Shown: positions 28,988 to 41,737, numbered from the stretch's first letter. The stretch: 64,000 nucleotides of DNA from Eretmocerus hayati (GCA_029851415.1 CM056741.1:90307282-90371281); one strand, 5' to 3'. Made by a program: numbers and translations. Notes: generated from the letters alone by a model not told the origin.

Positions 28988-31900
28988 TTTGATGCCTCTG
29001 TGCAATTTCCGGAATACCTCTCTGTTTGACTTCTGTGGAGCTCTAGCATGAACTCATTACAAATTCTCAAGGCACATATTTCAACATGAAATTTTGTGCT
29101 CTTTCGATCGCCGCAGTGAGAATTCCAAGATTCCCCCAGAGGAGGCACAAAAACAACGAGAACGCCAAGAAATATGGTTTTCTGAAAAACACAGGCAACG
29201 AAAAAATGTATTCGAGAAATGCAACAACTTTGTTCCACATGAAAGATGCCTGAATCGGCTTCACCCTCCAAGTTTTTGGGAGTTTCTCACCGCCCCTGTG
29301 CAATTTCCGGACTACCTCTCTGTTTGACTTCCGTGGAGCTCATAGCATGATTCCATCTCAAATTCTGGAGGCACATATTTCAACATAAAATTTTGTGCTC
29401 TCTCGATTGCCGCAGTAGGAATTCCATGATTCCTACAGAAAAGGCCCAAAAACCACGAAAACCTCAGAAAATATGGTTTTTTGAGAATTTCAGGCAAGAA
29501 AAAAATGTGTTTTGGGGAACGTGACAACTGTGTTCCACATGAAAGATGCGTCGAATTGCTTCTGCTCCAAGTTTTAGGGAGTATTTCGTTGCCCCTGTGC
29601 AATTTCCGGACTACCCCTCTGTTTGACTTCCGTGGAGCTCATAGCATGATTTCATTTGAATTCTGAAGACACATATTTCAACATAAAATTTTGTGCTCTC
29701 TCGATTGCCGCAGTGAGAATTCCAAGATTCCTCCAGAAAAGGCCCAAAAACCACGAGAATCTCAGAAGATATGGTTTTCTGAGAAACACAGGCAACAAAA
29801 AAATGTATCTTGAGAAATGCAACAGCCTTGTCACACATAAAAGATGCCTCAATCGGCTTCCCCTCCAAGTTTTTGGGAGTTTCTCTACGCCCCTGTGCAA
29901 TTTTCGGACTACCTCTCTGTTTGACTCCCGTGAGCTCATAGCATGATTTCATTTCAAATTCTTAGGCCCATATTTCAACATAAAATTTTGTGCTCTCTCG
30001 ATTGCCGCAGTGAGAATTCCAAGATTCCTCCAGAAAAGGCCCAAAAACCACGAAAACCTCAGAAAATATGGTTTTTTTGAGAAACCCAGGCAACAAAAAA
30101 ATGTATTTTGAGGAATGCAACAACTTTGTTACACATGAAAGATGCCTCAATCGGCTTCCCCTCCAAGTTTTTGGGAGTTTCTCAACGCCCCTGTGCAATT
30201 TTCGGACTACCTCTCTGTTTGACTTCCGTGGAGCTCATAGCATAATTCAATCTCAAATTCTGGAGGCACATAATTCAACATAAAATTTTACGCTCTCTCG
30301 ATCGCCGCAGTGGGAATTTCAAGATTCCTCCAGAAAAGGCCCAAAAACCACGAAAATCTCAGAAAATATGGTTTTTTGAGAAACTCAGCCAACAAAAAAA
30401 TGTGTTTTGAGGAACGTGACAACTGTGTTCCACATAAGAGATGCCTCGAATTGCTTCTGCTCCAAGTTTCAGGGAGTATTTCGATGCCCCTGTGCAATTT
30501 CCGGAGTATCTCTTTCGACTTCCGTGGAGCTCATAGCATGATTTCATTCCAAATTCTGGAGGCATATATTTCAACATAAAATTTTGTGCTCTCTCGATTG
30601 CCGCAGTGAGAATTCCAAGATTCCTCCGGCAAAGGCCCCAAAACCACGAGAACCTCAGAAAATACTGTTTCTTTGAGAAACCCAGAAAAAAAAATGTATT
30701 TTGAGGAATGCAACAACTTTGTTACACATGAAAGATGCCTCAGTCGGCTCCCCCTCCAAGTTATTGGGAGTTTCTCAACGCCCCTGTGCAATTTTCGGAC
30801 TACCTCTGTGTTTGACGTCCGTGGAGCTCATAGCATGAATCCATTTCAAATTCTGAAGGCACATATTTCAACATAAAATTGTGTGCTCTTTGGATTGGCG
30901 CAGTGAGAATTCCAAGATTCCCCCAGGAGAGGCCCAAAAACCACGAAAACCTCAGAAAATATGGTTTTTCTGAGAAACCCAGGCAACAAAAAAATGTATT
31001 TTGAGAGATGCAACATTTTTGTTACACATGAAAGATGACTCAATCGGCTTCCCCTCCAAGTTTTTGGGAGTTTCTCAACGCCCCTGTGCAATTTTCGTAC
31101 TACCTCTCTGTTTGACTTCCGTGGAGCTCATAGCATGATTCCATCTCAAATTCTGAAGGCACATATTTCAACATAAAATTTTGTGCTCTCTCGATTGCCG
31201 CAGTAGGAACTCCAAGATTCCTCCAGAAAAGGCCCAAAAACCACGAAAACCTCAGGAAATATGGTTTTATGAGTAACTCAGGCAAGAAAAAAATGTGTTT
31301 TGAGGAACGTGATAACTGTGTTTCACATGAAAGATGCGTCGAATTGCTTCTGCTCCAAGTTTTAGGGAGTATTCCGATGCCCCTGTGCAATTTCCGGACT
31401 ACCCCTCGGTTTGACTTCCGTGGAGCTCATAGCATGATTCCATCTCAAATTCTGAAGGCACATATTTCAACATGAAATTTTGTGGTATCTCGATCGCCGC
31501 AGTGAGAATTCCAAGATTCCTCCAGAAAAGGCCCAAAAACCACGAAAACCTCAGAAAATTAGGTTTTTTTGAGAAACCCAGGCAACAAAAAGATTCATTC
31601 TGAGAAATGCAACAACTTTGTTACACATGAAAGATGCCTCAATCGGCTTCGCTCCAAGTTTTTGGGAGTTTCTCAACGCCCCTGTGCAATTTTCGGACTA
31701 CCTTTCTTTCCGACTTCCGTGGAGCTCATAGCATGATTTCATTTCGAATTCTGAAGGCACATATTTCAACATACAATTTTGTGCTCTCTCGATTGCCGAA
31801 GTGAGAATTCCAAGATTTCTCCGGCAAAGGCCCCAAAACCACGAGAACCTCAGAAAATATTGTTTCTTTGAGAAACCCAGGCAACAAAAAAATGTATTTT

Positions 31901-34643
31901 GAGAAATGCAACAACTTTGTTACACATGAAAGATGCGTCAATCGGCTTTCCCTCCAAGTTGTTGAGAGTTTCTCACCGCCCCTGTGCAATTTTCGGACTA
32001 CCTCTCTGTTTGACTTCCGTGGAGCTCATAGCATGAATCCATTCCAAATTCTGAAGGCACATATTTCAACATAAAATTGTGTCCACTTTGGATTGCCGCA
32101 GTGAGATTTCCAAGATTCCCCCAGGAGAGGCCCAACAACCACGAAAACCTCAAAAAATATGGTTTTTTGAGAAACCCAGGCAATAAAAAAATGTATTTTG
32201 AGAAATGCAACAACTTTGTTACACATGAAAGATGCGTCAATCGGCTTCCCCTCCAAGTTTTTGGAAGTTTCTCAACGCCCCTGTGCAATTTTCGGACTAC
32301 CTCTCTGTTTGACTTCCGTGGAGCTCGTAAAAGATTCCATCTCAAATTCTGAAGGCATATATTTCAACATAAAATTTTGTGCTCTCTCGATTGCCGCAGT
32401 AGGAATTCCAAGATTCCTCCAGAAAAGGCCCAAAAACCACGAAAACCTCAGAAAATATGGTTTTTTGAGGAACTCAGGCAAGAAAGAAATGTGTTTTGAG
32501 GAACGTGACAACTGTGTTTCACATGAAAGATGCGTCGAATTGCTTCTGCTCCAAGTTTTAGGGAGTATTTCGATGTCCCTGTGCAATTTCCGGACTACCC
32601 CTCTGTTTGACTTCCGTGGAGCTCATAGCATGATTTCATTTCAAATTCTGAAGGCACATATTTCAACATAAAATCTTGTGCTCTCTCGATTGCCGCAGTG
32701 AGAATTCCAAGATTCCTCCAGAAAAGGCCCAAAAAGCACGAGAACCTCAGAAAATATGGTTTTCTTGAGAAACCGAGGCAACAAAGGAATATATTTTGAG
32801 AAATGCAACAGCCTTGTCACACATGAAAGATGCCTCAATCGGCTTCCCCTCCAAGTTTTTGGGAGTTTCTCAACGCCCCTCTGCAATTTTCGGACTACCT
32901 CTCTGTTTGACTTCCGTGGAGCTCATAGCATGATTCCATCTCAAATTCTGAAGGCACATATTTCAACATAAAATTTTGTGGTATCTCGATCGCCGCTGTG
33001 AGAATTCCAAGATTCCTCCAGAAAAGGCCCAAAAACCACGAAAACCTCAGGAAATATGGTTTTTTTGAGAAACCCAGGCAACAAAAATATGTATTTTGAG
33101 AAATGCAACAACTTTGTTACACATGAAAGATGCGTCAATCGGCTTTCCCTCCAAGTTGTTGAGAGTTTCTCACCGCCCCTGTGCAATTTTCGGACTACCT
33201 CTCTGTTTGACTTCCGTGGAGCTCATAGCATGAATCCATTCCAAATTCTGAAGGCACATATTTCAACATGAAATTGTGTCCACTTTGGATTGCCGCAGTG
33301 AGATTTCCAAGATTCCCCCAGGAGAGGCCCAACAACCACGAAAACCTCAAAAAATATGGTTTTTTGAGAAACCCAGGCAATAAAAAAATGTATTTTGAGA
33401 AATGCAACAACTTTGTTACACATGAAAGATGCGTCAATCGGCTTCCCCTCCAAGTTTTTGGAAGTTTCTCAACGCCCCTGTGCAATTTTCGGACTACCTC
33501 TCTGTTTGACTTCCGTGGAGCTCGTAAAAGATTCCATCTCAAATTCTGAAGGCATATATTTCAACATAAAATTTTGTGCTCTCTCGATTGCCGCAGTAGG
33601 AATTCCAAGATTCCTCCAGAAAAGGCCCAAAAACCACGAAAACCTCAGAAAATATGGTTTTTTGAGGATTTCAGGCAAGAAAGAAATGTGTTTTGAGGAA
33701 CGTGACAACTGTGTTTCACATGAAAGATGCGTCGAATTGCTTCTGCTCCAAGTTTTAGGGAGTATTTCGATGTCCCTGTGCAATTTCCGGACTACCCCTC
33801 TGTTTGACTTCCGTGGAGCTCATAGCATGATTTCATTTCAAATTCTGAAGGCACGTATTTCAACATAAAATCTTGTGCTCTCTCGATTGCCGCAGTGAGA
33901 ATTCCAAGATTCCTCCAGAAAAGGCCCAAAAAGCACGAGAACCTCAGAAAATATGGTTTTCTTGAGAAACCGAGGCAACAAAGAAATATATTTTGAGAAA
34001 TGCAACAGCCTTGTCACACATGAAAGATGCCTCAATCGGCTTCCCCTCCAAGTTTTTGGGAGTTTCTCAACGCCCCTCTGCAATTTTCGGACTACCTCTC
34101 TGTTTGACTTCCGTGGAGCTCATAGCATGATTCCATCCCAAATTCTGAAGGCACATATTTCAACATAAAATTTTGTGGTATCTCGATCGCCGCTGTGAGA
34201 ATTCCAAGATTCCTCCAGAAAAGGCCCAAAAACCACGAGAACCTCAGGAAATATGGTTTTTTTGAGAAACCCAGGCAACAAAAATATGTATTTTGAGAAA
34301 TGCAACAACTTTGTTACACATGAAAGATGCCTCAATCGGCATCCCCTCCGAGTTTTTGGGAGTTTCTCAACGCCCCTGTGCAATTTTCGGACTACCTCTC
34401 TGTTTGACTTCCGTGGAGCTCATAGCATGATTTCATTTCAAATTCTGAAGGCACATATTTCAACATAAAATTTTGTGCTCTCTCGATTGCCGCAGTGAGA
34501 ATTCCAAGATTCCTCCAGAAAAGGCCCAAAAACCACGAGAACCTCAGAAAATATGGTTTTTTTGAGAAACCCAGGCAACAAAAAATGTATTTTGAGAAAT
34601 GCAACAACTTTGTTACACATGAAAGATGCCTCAATCGGCTTCC
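28988..34643. repeat. Higher-order block, copy 2 (offset 28,987 bp)
   Basis: Second copy of 1-5,656. It includes the same 1,197-bp tetramer duplication and the same rare variants, such as the short TTTCTTTCCGACTTCC unit at about 31,700 (2,715 in copy 1) and the GAGCTCGTAAAAGATTCC variant at about 32,330 and 33,527. Shared private variants in the same order show duplication of a whole block and not independent homogenisation of monomers. Confidence 0.93.
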
Positions 34644-35359
34644 CCTCCAAGTTTTTGGGAGTTTCTCAACGCCCCTGTGCAATTTTCGGACTACCTCTCT
34701 ATTTGACTTCCGTGGAGCTCATAGCATGATTCCATCTCAAATTCTGAAGGCACACATTTCAACATAAAATTTTGTGCTCTCTCGATTGCCGCAGTAGGGA
34801 TTCCAAGATTCCTCCAGAAAAGGCCCAAAAACCACGAAAACCTCAGAAAATATGGTTTTCTGAGAAACTCAGGCAACAAAAAATGTGTTTTGAGGAACGT
34901 GACAACTGTGTTCCACATGAAAGATGCGTCGAATAACTTCTGCTCCAAGTTTTAGGGAGTATTTCGATGCCCCTGTGCAATTTCCGGACTACCTCTCTGT
35001 TTGACTTCCGTGGAGCTCATAGCATGATTTCATTTCAAATTCTGAAGGCACATATTTCAACATAAAATTTTGTGCTCTCTCGATTGCCGCAGTGAGAATT
35101 TCAAGATTCCTCCAGAAAAGGCCCAAAAACCACGAGAACTTCAGAAAATATGGTTCTTTTAAGAAACCCAGGCAACAAAAAAATGTATTGTGAGAAATGC
35201 AACAACTTTGTTACACATGAAAGATGCCTCAATCGGCTTCCCCTCCGAGTTTTTGGGAGTTTCTCAACGCCCCTGTGCAATTTTCGGACTACCTCTCTGT
35301 TTGATTTCCGTGGAGCTCATAGCATGAATCCATTTCAAATTCTGAAGGCACATATTTCA

Positions 35360-36046
35360 ACATAAAATTGTGTGCTCTTTGGATTGCCGCAGTGAGAATT
35401 CCAAGATTCCCCCAGGAGAGGCCCAACAACCACGAAAACCTAAAAAATATGGTTTTTTTAAGAGCTCAGGCAACAAAAAAATGTATCCTCAGAATCGCAA
35501 CAACTTTGTTCCACATGAAAGATGCGTCGAATTGCTCCTGCTCCAAGTTCAAGGGAGTATTTCGACCCCAATGTGGAATTTTGGGAATACCCCTCTGTCT
35601 GACTGTTGTGGAGCTCATGGCATGAATTCATCAAAAATTCTCAAACCACATCTCTCGACGTAGAATTATGTGCTCTTTCGATTGCCGCAGTCAGAATCCC
35701 GAGATTCCCCCAGGAAAGGCCCCTAAGACCACAAAAACCTCAACAAAATGGTCTTATGAAAAACCCAGTCAACGAAGAAATGTTTTTTGGGAAATGCAAC
35801 ATTTTTGTTCTACATGAGAAAGGCTTCAACTGGCTCCCCTCCCAAGTGTTGGGGAGTATTTCGACGCCCCTGTGCAATTTCCAGACTATATCTCTGATTG
35901 ACTGCTGTGGAGCTCATAGCATAAATTCATTCAAAAATTCCAAACCACATCTCTCGACGTAGAATGATGTGCTCTCCCGATCGCCGTTGTCAGAATCCCA
36001 AGATACCCTGAGAAGAGACCCCAAAAACCACAAAAACCTCAAAAAA
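35360..36046. repeat. Diverged satellite monomers before an insertion
   Basis: The last two to three monomers on this side are clearly more diverged. The class-typical AACATAAAATTTTG becomes GACGTAGAATTATG, CTTCCGTGG becomes CTGTTGTGG, and the class with GAATTGCTCCTG appears. The array is cut at 36,046 inside a CCTCAAAAAATACG segment by a mobile element and resumes at 39,692 in the same phase. Confidence 0.9.
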
Positions 36047-36458
36047 TACGCTGCACAAAGTGATTAGCAGAATGCTTTCTCACGGCGTTATATGATGATA
36101 ATTTTAACGAAGAAGAAAGTACCCTATATTTTGAGTTTTCCCTTCGAGGACGCATTTCAGAGAGATTTGGGTCATCTCAAAGAAGTATTCTCCAACAATA
36201 TCTATTGTTTGATTGAGAGAAAATTGTGATATAGTCGGTTTAAAGATGATTAAACTGGAGTCCTTTGTGAGAATTCCCTTCCCCCGGAAGAATCTTCATT
36301 TGAATAATGTTTTACAGATTTTATGAAAATTTTGTATCAGCCAATCCATTCTGAATGGCGCATAAGTAAGTCTTTAGGTCATTAGAATTCAGATAAATGA
36401 GTCGTCAAGGATGATACGAGGGAAAAATGAATATTAATTCTAATTTTCTACTATTTTT

Positions 36459-36478
36459 GCTTTCTCAGAAGAGAAAGC
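36459..36478. repeat. Internal terminal-type hairpin in E1
   Basis: GCTTTCTC, four bases, GAGAAAGC. This is the same palindrome that ends the element family at 39,672 and 50,796. Its position 430 bp from the left end suggests a short complete copy (36,047-36,479) joined to, or inserted beside, other sequence. Confidence 0.6.
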
Positions 36479-37051
36479 ATTCATTTGGTGCCAGCAGAAT
36501 TTCCGTCAAATTTTTTCTAAAAAAATTGTTTTCTCCTCCAGTGAACCTCTTGAATACATGAAATTGGTACAGTCCTCTTCCTTTCGCCAAGATCTATCGA
36601 ATGTAGGTCACAGTTTTTCGTTATAACCCCTCACGGAATTACTACAACCCCGTCTTCCGAGCCCTCTGTCCGTGTCTGTGTGTGTATGTATGTATGTATG
36701 TTCTTTTCTATCGCTCAGCAAAACTCCTCACTGGTTTGATAGATCGTCCCGAAATTTTCATGCCATGTTCGGAGGCGTCTCTAGATGGGAATGCTAGATT
36801 TTGAGTGCCCCCCATGATTACTTTTATACTTATGAATTTTTTTTCATTTATGTATAATTTTTTTTCATCTTAAAAACTAAAAATATTCTCTCCTTCCTGC
36901 TCAAAAAATCTGAGGCTGTTGATTTACGCGTTTCTCGACGTTTTTAATCGATTGGTTAATACGGAATTTCGATTGGAGCTCATTTTATTATATCTTTCAC
37001 ACACCTCTCTTTCGTTGGGCTATAAAACCTTTCTAATCACAATTTAACAAA

Positions 37052-37755
37052 ATTCCGTATCAGCCAATCGATTCAGCACGTCGAAAAACTTCTAAATTAC
37101 TTCCTCTACATTTTTTTATGTAGTAAAACGGAATACAAATCATTTATAAGATTTGCTTCTTTCCGAAAAATTCCAAATTTCTCATTAAAAAATTCACAAG
37201 TCAAAAAATATTCATGCGATCATGCTGAAAATTCACTGGCATTATCATCACAGTCTTTAAAATACACCTACGAAGTCTCAAAAGATTGTGTCGAATCGAT
37301 CTCGAAATTTTGCGTTTCAAATGATACATTTTCATTCCAATCTTCACGTTCACCGACAGTTAATTGCTCCCTTTCCTAACATAATCACCTGTTTACCAAA
37401 ATTCTGTATCAACGAATCGATCCAGCACGCCGAAAAATATCTAAAGTACTTCCTTGACATTTTTTTCATATAGTCAAATGAAGTACAAATCATTTATAAG
37501 ATTTGCTTCTTTCCGAAAAATTTCGAATTTTTCATTAAAAAATTCAACAGTCAAAAAATATTCATGCGATCATGCTCAAAATCCACTGGCACCATCGTCA
37601 CAGTCTTTAAAATACACCTACAAAGTCTCGAAAGATTTTGTCAAATCGATATCGAAATTTTGCGTTCCAAATGATACATTTTTATTCCAATTTTCACGTT
37701 CACCGACAGTTAATTGCTCTCTTCCCTAACATAGTCACCTGTTTATCAAAATTCT
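37052..37755. repeat. 350-bp tandem duplication inside E1
   Basis: Two diverged copies with a 350-bp offset. ACAAATCATTTATAAGATT occurs at 37,135 and 37,485, followed in both by TTCATGCGATCATGCT and by CACCGACAGTTAATTGCTC. No protein is supported. Confidence 0.8.
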
Positions 37756-37998
37756 GTACCAATCAATCAATTCCTCGCGTTAATGAAAATCAATAAAGAC
37801 CTTTACGTTATTATCACTCTGTTCCACCTACTGCAAATTGAAATTTACACTCCATAATTTATTCTTCAAATAACTAATTTGTAGAAAAATACTCAATTTT
37901 ACTTGATTTTCTTCAAACCGATTCATTCCCTTTTCAATGTATACGAGTCATATTCATCAGACCATAAACCTGTCAACATAGTAAAATGTCAAACACAG

Positions 37999-38244
37999 GA
38001 TGATGAATGAGAGCAAGATAGTGAAGAACAAAACATTGAGGAGGATATTGTGGATTTGATTAATGTTAAAGATGAAGATCAAAGATAAATGAAGGATCAT
38101 GGATGTTCACCAATTGATATTACAGAAAGTCAGTATAAAGAAATTCGAAAAAATATCTCATGTTCTGGATCATGGTTAGGAGACGTTTTGAAATTTTGGA
38201 TGAATAAATATTTTGATCAAAATTTCATGAGGAGAATTGATTAA
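37999..38244 (+). pseudogene. Possible decayed coding remnant, unrecognised
   Basis: An 82-codon stretch ending in TAA reads with only two internal stops in AT-rich DNA that is otherwise stop-dense. The first part is acidic (EEQ, EED, KDED) and the second contains SWLGD and FWMNKYF. I do not recognise the family. Such a frame could survive by chance, so this is a weak call. It is the most protein-like part of E1 and might be a trace of an autonomous parent or captured gene. Confidence 0.22.
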
Positions 38245-38640
38245 GGGGATGTCAAAGTCGAATTTGTTCAATTGTGATCTTCAAAAGTTGATTGTGGGGG
38301 CAATATTCACTCAATCCACTCGATTCTTTTTTTAAACGATAGATCTGAAGACTCAGCAGGGCTTCTTGGAAGCACTTCTTTGATTTATCTCTTAGATTAC
38401 GTGGGAAAAATTAAATAAGTAGCGATTTGGAGTGTCGGTAAAGTGCAGATTTCTCAATTCAATTGTAATCTTCAAAAGTTGATTGTGGAGGCTATATTCA
38501 CTCAATTCACTCGTTTCTTTCCTCAACTGATAGATCTGAAGCTGTAGCAGGGCTTCTTGGAAGCACTTTTTTTATATATCTCGTAGATTTTGTGGAAATA
38601 ATTAAATAAGTGAGGATTTGGAGTGTCAGTAAAAGTTGAC
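38245..38640. repeat. 191-bp tandem duplication inside E1
   Basis: ATCTTCAAAAGTTGATTGTGG begins at 38,277 and recurs, with one difference further on, at 38,468. The following AGATCTGAAG and AGCAGGGCTTCTTGGAAGCA segments are repeated with the same spacing. Non-coding. Confidence 0.82.
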
Positions 38641-39691
38641 TTTCACATGTCCTTAATGTAACATATTAATGTATTTGAATTTTCGAGTGAATAATATGAG
38701 ATTAGTTGACTTCTTCTATGGCAATGAGAAAGCATTCTGCTAAATTCTTTTAGCAGCGTATTTGAGTTATTCTTTTGAGGAAGCTTCTTATAGAGATTCA
38801 GGTCATCTAGACCGAGTTTTTTTTTAACAATACCCATCGTTTGGTTGAGACGGAATTACGATGCAGTGGGTTTGAAAAGGGTTAAAATGAGATTTTTGGT
38901 GAAAATTCTGATTTTTTTTGGAAATTTGAGATTTGTGAAGACTCAATAAGATTTCGGTATTAACCAATCGATAAGTAATGCAGGAAAAACCATAGTTTAG
39001 GTCATTGAAATTGAGACAAATGAGTCATAGAAGAAGGTACGAGGAATAAATGGATATTAAGGAAAATTTCCCTTTATTTTTTGAGTTATTCTTTAGAGGA
39101 AGCTTTTTAGAGAGATCTGGGCCTTTTAGTCTGAGGTTTTTTCAACAATATCCATCGTTTGGTTGAGACGGAATTACGATGCAGTGGGTTTGAAAAGGGT
39201 TAAAATGAAATTTTTCGTGAAAATTTTGATTTTTTCGGAAATTTGAGATTTGTGAAGACTCAATAAAATTCCGGTATTAACCAATCGATAGATAATGCAG
39301 AAAAAACCATAGTTTAGGTCATTGAAATTCAGATAAATCAGTCATAAAAGAAGGTACGAGGAGAAAATGAATATTAAGAAAAATTTCCCATTATTTTTTG
39401 ATTCATTCTTTAGAGGAAGCTTTTTAAAGAGATTTGGGCCTTCTAGTCTGAGGTTTTTTCAACAATATCCATCGTTTGGACAAAGGGGTGCAAAGATGAA
39501 TCTCTGGCGGATTTGGAAGGCCATTAGGAGGAAGAGTGTTACTTACAATTGATAGATTCTGGCGAGAGGAAGAGAATGGTTTGAGGCTTTTTCAGATAAA
39601 CGGAATTTTGTTGAAGAAAATATCGGTTTTAGTGGGAAATTTGATCAAAATTTTGCTGGGGTGGAAACAAAGCTTTCTCTTTAGAGAAAGC

Positions 39692-41737
39692 AATACGATT
39701 CTTGAATAACCCAGGCAACAAAAAAATGTATCCTCAGAAACGCAACAACTTTGTTCCACATGAAAGATGCCTCAAATGGCTTCCCCTCCAAGTTTCAGGG
39801 AGTATTTCGATGCCTCTGTGCAATTTCCGGAATACCGCTCTGTCTGACTGTTGTGGAGCTCGTGGCATAAATTCATTCAAAATTTTCAAACCACATCTTT
39901 CGACGTAGAATTATGTGCTCTTTCGATTGCCGCATTCAGAATTCCAGGATTCCCCCAGAAAAGCCCCAGAAACCACGAAAACCTCGGGAAATATCGTTTT
40001 TTCAGAAAACCAGGCAACAAAAAAATGTATACTGGAAATGCAACGACTTTGTTCCCTATGAAAGATGCCTCAAACGGCTTCCCCTGAAGTTCCAGGGAGC
40101 TTTCCGACGCCCCTGTGCTATTTTCTGACTACCTCTCTGTTCGACTGATGTAGAGCTCATAGCATAAATTCATTTAAAATTGTCCAACCACATCTGTCGT
40201 TCAGATTCTTGTTCTCTTCCGATTGCCGCAGTTAGAATCCCAAGAACCACCCAGGGAAGGCCCCAGAATTTAGAAAACCCTCAGAAAATATGGTTTTTCC
40301 AAGAGCCCAGGCAACAAAAAACTGTACTTTGAAAGATGCAACAACTTTGTTCCACATGGAAGATGCCTTAAATGGCTTCCCCTGCGAGTTTCAGGGAGTT
40401 TTTCGATCCCCCTGTGCAATTTTTGGGACTACCTCAATGTTTGGCTATTGTGGAGCTCATAGCATTCTGAGAACCGCAACATTTTTGTTCCACATGGGAG
40501 ATGTCTCAAATTGTTTCCCCTCCAAGTTTTAGGGAGTAGTTCGACGCGCTCGTGCATCTTTCGGACTACCTCTCTGTTTGACTGTTGTGGAGCTCATTGC
40601 ATGAATTCATTTAAAATTCCCAATCCACATCTTTGAACGTGAAATTATGTGCTCTTTCGATCGCCGTGGTCAGGAATCCAAATATTCTCCAGAAAAGCCT
40701 CCAAAAACCACTGAAACCTCAAAAATGATGGTTTCTCGAAAAACCCAGGCAACGAAGAAATGTATTTTCGAAGATGCACCAACTTTGTTCGACATGAAAA
40801 ATGCCTCCAATGGCTTCCCCTTCAAGTTTCAGGGAGTTTTTCGAGGCCCCTGTGCAATTCTCCGACTACCTCTCTGTTTGACTGTTGTGGAGCTCATAGT
40901 ATGAAATCATATGAAATCTTCGAACTACATCTTTCGACGAAGAATGATATGCTCATTCGTTCGTTGTGGTCAGGATTCCAAGAATTCTCCAGGAAAGCCC
41001 TCGAAAACCACAAAAACCTCAAAAAATATGGTTTCTTGAAAAACCCAGGCGACAAAAAAATGTACTTCGTAAAATGCAACAACTTTTCCCCACATGAGAA
41101 ATGCTTGAACTGGCTCCCCTTCTAAGTTTTGGGTGGCTTTTCGACGCCCCTGTGCAATTTCCGGACTACCTCTCTGTTTGACTGCCGTGGAGCTCATAGC
41201 ATAAATTCAATTAAAATTCCCAAACCACATCTCTCGACGAAGAAATATATGTTCTTTCGATTGCCGTGGTCAGAATCCCGAATTTCTCCCAGAAGAGGCC
41301 CCAAAAACCACAAAAAACTCAGAAAATATGGTTTTTTCAAGAATCCAGTCAACAAGAAAATGTATTTTGAAAAATGCACCAATTTTTCCCCGCATAAGAA
41401 ATGCTTCAAATGGCTCCCCCTTCAAGTTTTAGGTAGTTTTTTGACGCCCCTGTGCAATTTCCGGACTACTTCCCTGTTTGACTGCATAGCATAAATTCAT
41501 CTAAAATTTTGAAACCACATATTTTGACGTAGAATTCTGTGCCCTCTTGATTGCCGCAGTCAGAATTCCAAAATTTTACCAGGAAAGGTCCCAAATACCA
41601 GAAAAATCTCGAAAAATATGGTTTTTTGAAAAATCCAGGCAACAACAAAATGTATCTATGAAGAGGTAACAACTTTGTTCCACATGAAAATTGCCTCGAA
41701 TGGCTTCCTCTCCAAGTTTTAGGGAGTTTTTCGAGCT
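39692..41737. repeat. Old, diverged edge of the satellite array
   Basis: About seven monomers continue the array after the E1 insertion, in the same orientation and phase. Landmarks remain (CCAGGCAACAAAAAAATGTA, CTGTGCAATTTCCGG, TGGAGCTCATAGCAT) but spacing and bases vary far more than in the main array, and one unit near 40,460 is shortened. The last unit breaks off at TTTTTCGAGC at about 41,737, followed by unrelated sequence, so this is the physical right boundary of the satellite. Confidence 0.92.

Larger units (their letters stand above)
1..36046. repeat. Satellite array, ~300-bp monomer, ~120 copies
   Basis: Head-to-tail copies of one 299-300 bp unit fill this whole stretch. Landmarks recur once per unit: GATTGCCGCAGTGAG, then GAGAATTCCAAGATTCC, then AAAGGCCCAAAAACCACG, then a short A-run before ATGT, then TTGTTACACATGAAAGATG, then CTCTCTGTTTGACTTCCG. 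Several classes can be told apart, for example CTGTGTTCCACATG/GAATTGCTTCTG units, TTGTTACACATG/AATCGGCTTCCC units, CTGTGCTCCACATG/GCGAGTTTTTCG units, and units lacking GGCAAC before the A-run. The classes are interspersed, which gives higher-order structure. Nearly every unit carries one GAATTC (EcoRI) site. Open frames of about 60-157 codons occur in both directions but overlap one another and reflect repetition, not genes. I do not recognise the satellite family. Confidence 0.97.
36047..39691 (+). mobile_element. Hairpin-ended element E1 inside the satellite
   Basis: The left end reads TACGCTGC...GATTAGCAGAATGCTTTCTC and the right end is the hairpin GCTTTCTCT-TT-AGAGAAAGC. Both ends are shared with 48,642-50,815. 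The flanking AA (36,045-36,046 and 39,692-39,693) fits a 2-bp duplication: removing the element plus one AA leaves a monomer of normal length and phase. Inside are degenerate units of about 320 bp (for example GTTAAAATGA at 38,881 and 39,199), a TG/TATG microsatellite at 36,671-36,702 and further duplications. No transposase is visible. Subterminal inverted repeats, end hairpins and an AA/TT target recall Helentron-associated (DINE/HINE-like) non-autonomous elements, but that class is inferred. The sequence may be composite, because a terminal-type hairpin also occurs at 36,459-36,478. Confidence 0.7.

Noticed and set aside
80..35962. Hundreds of 60-157-codon open frames on both strands of the satellite
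   Set aside because: They recur because the monomer recurs, overlap antisense to one another, and are broken or fused by small indels between monomers. No known domain, signal or start context is seen.
1..36046. CENP-B box in the satellite
   Set aside because: I looked for the TTCG....A..CGGG pattern and its complement in the monomer landmarks and found no match, so a centromeric role is not supported by that motif.
1..36046. CRISPR array
   Set aside because: Repeats are contiguous ~300-bp monomers without unique spacers, in an arthropod-type genome.
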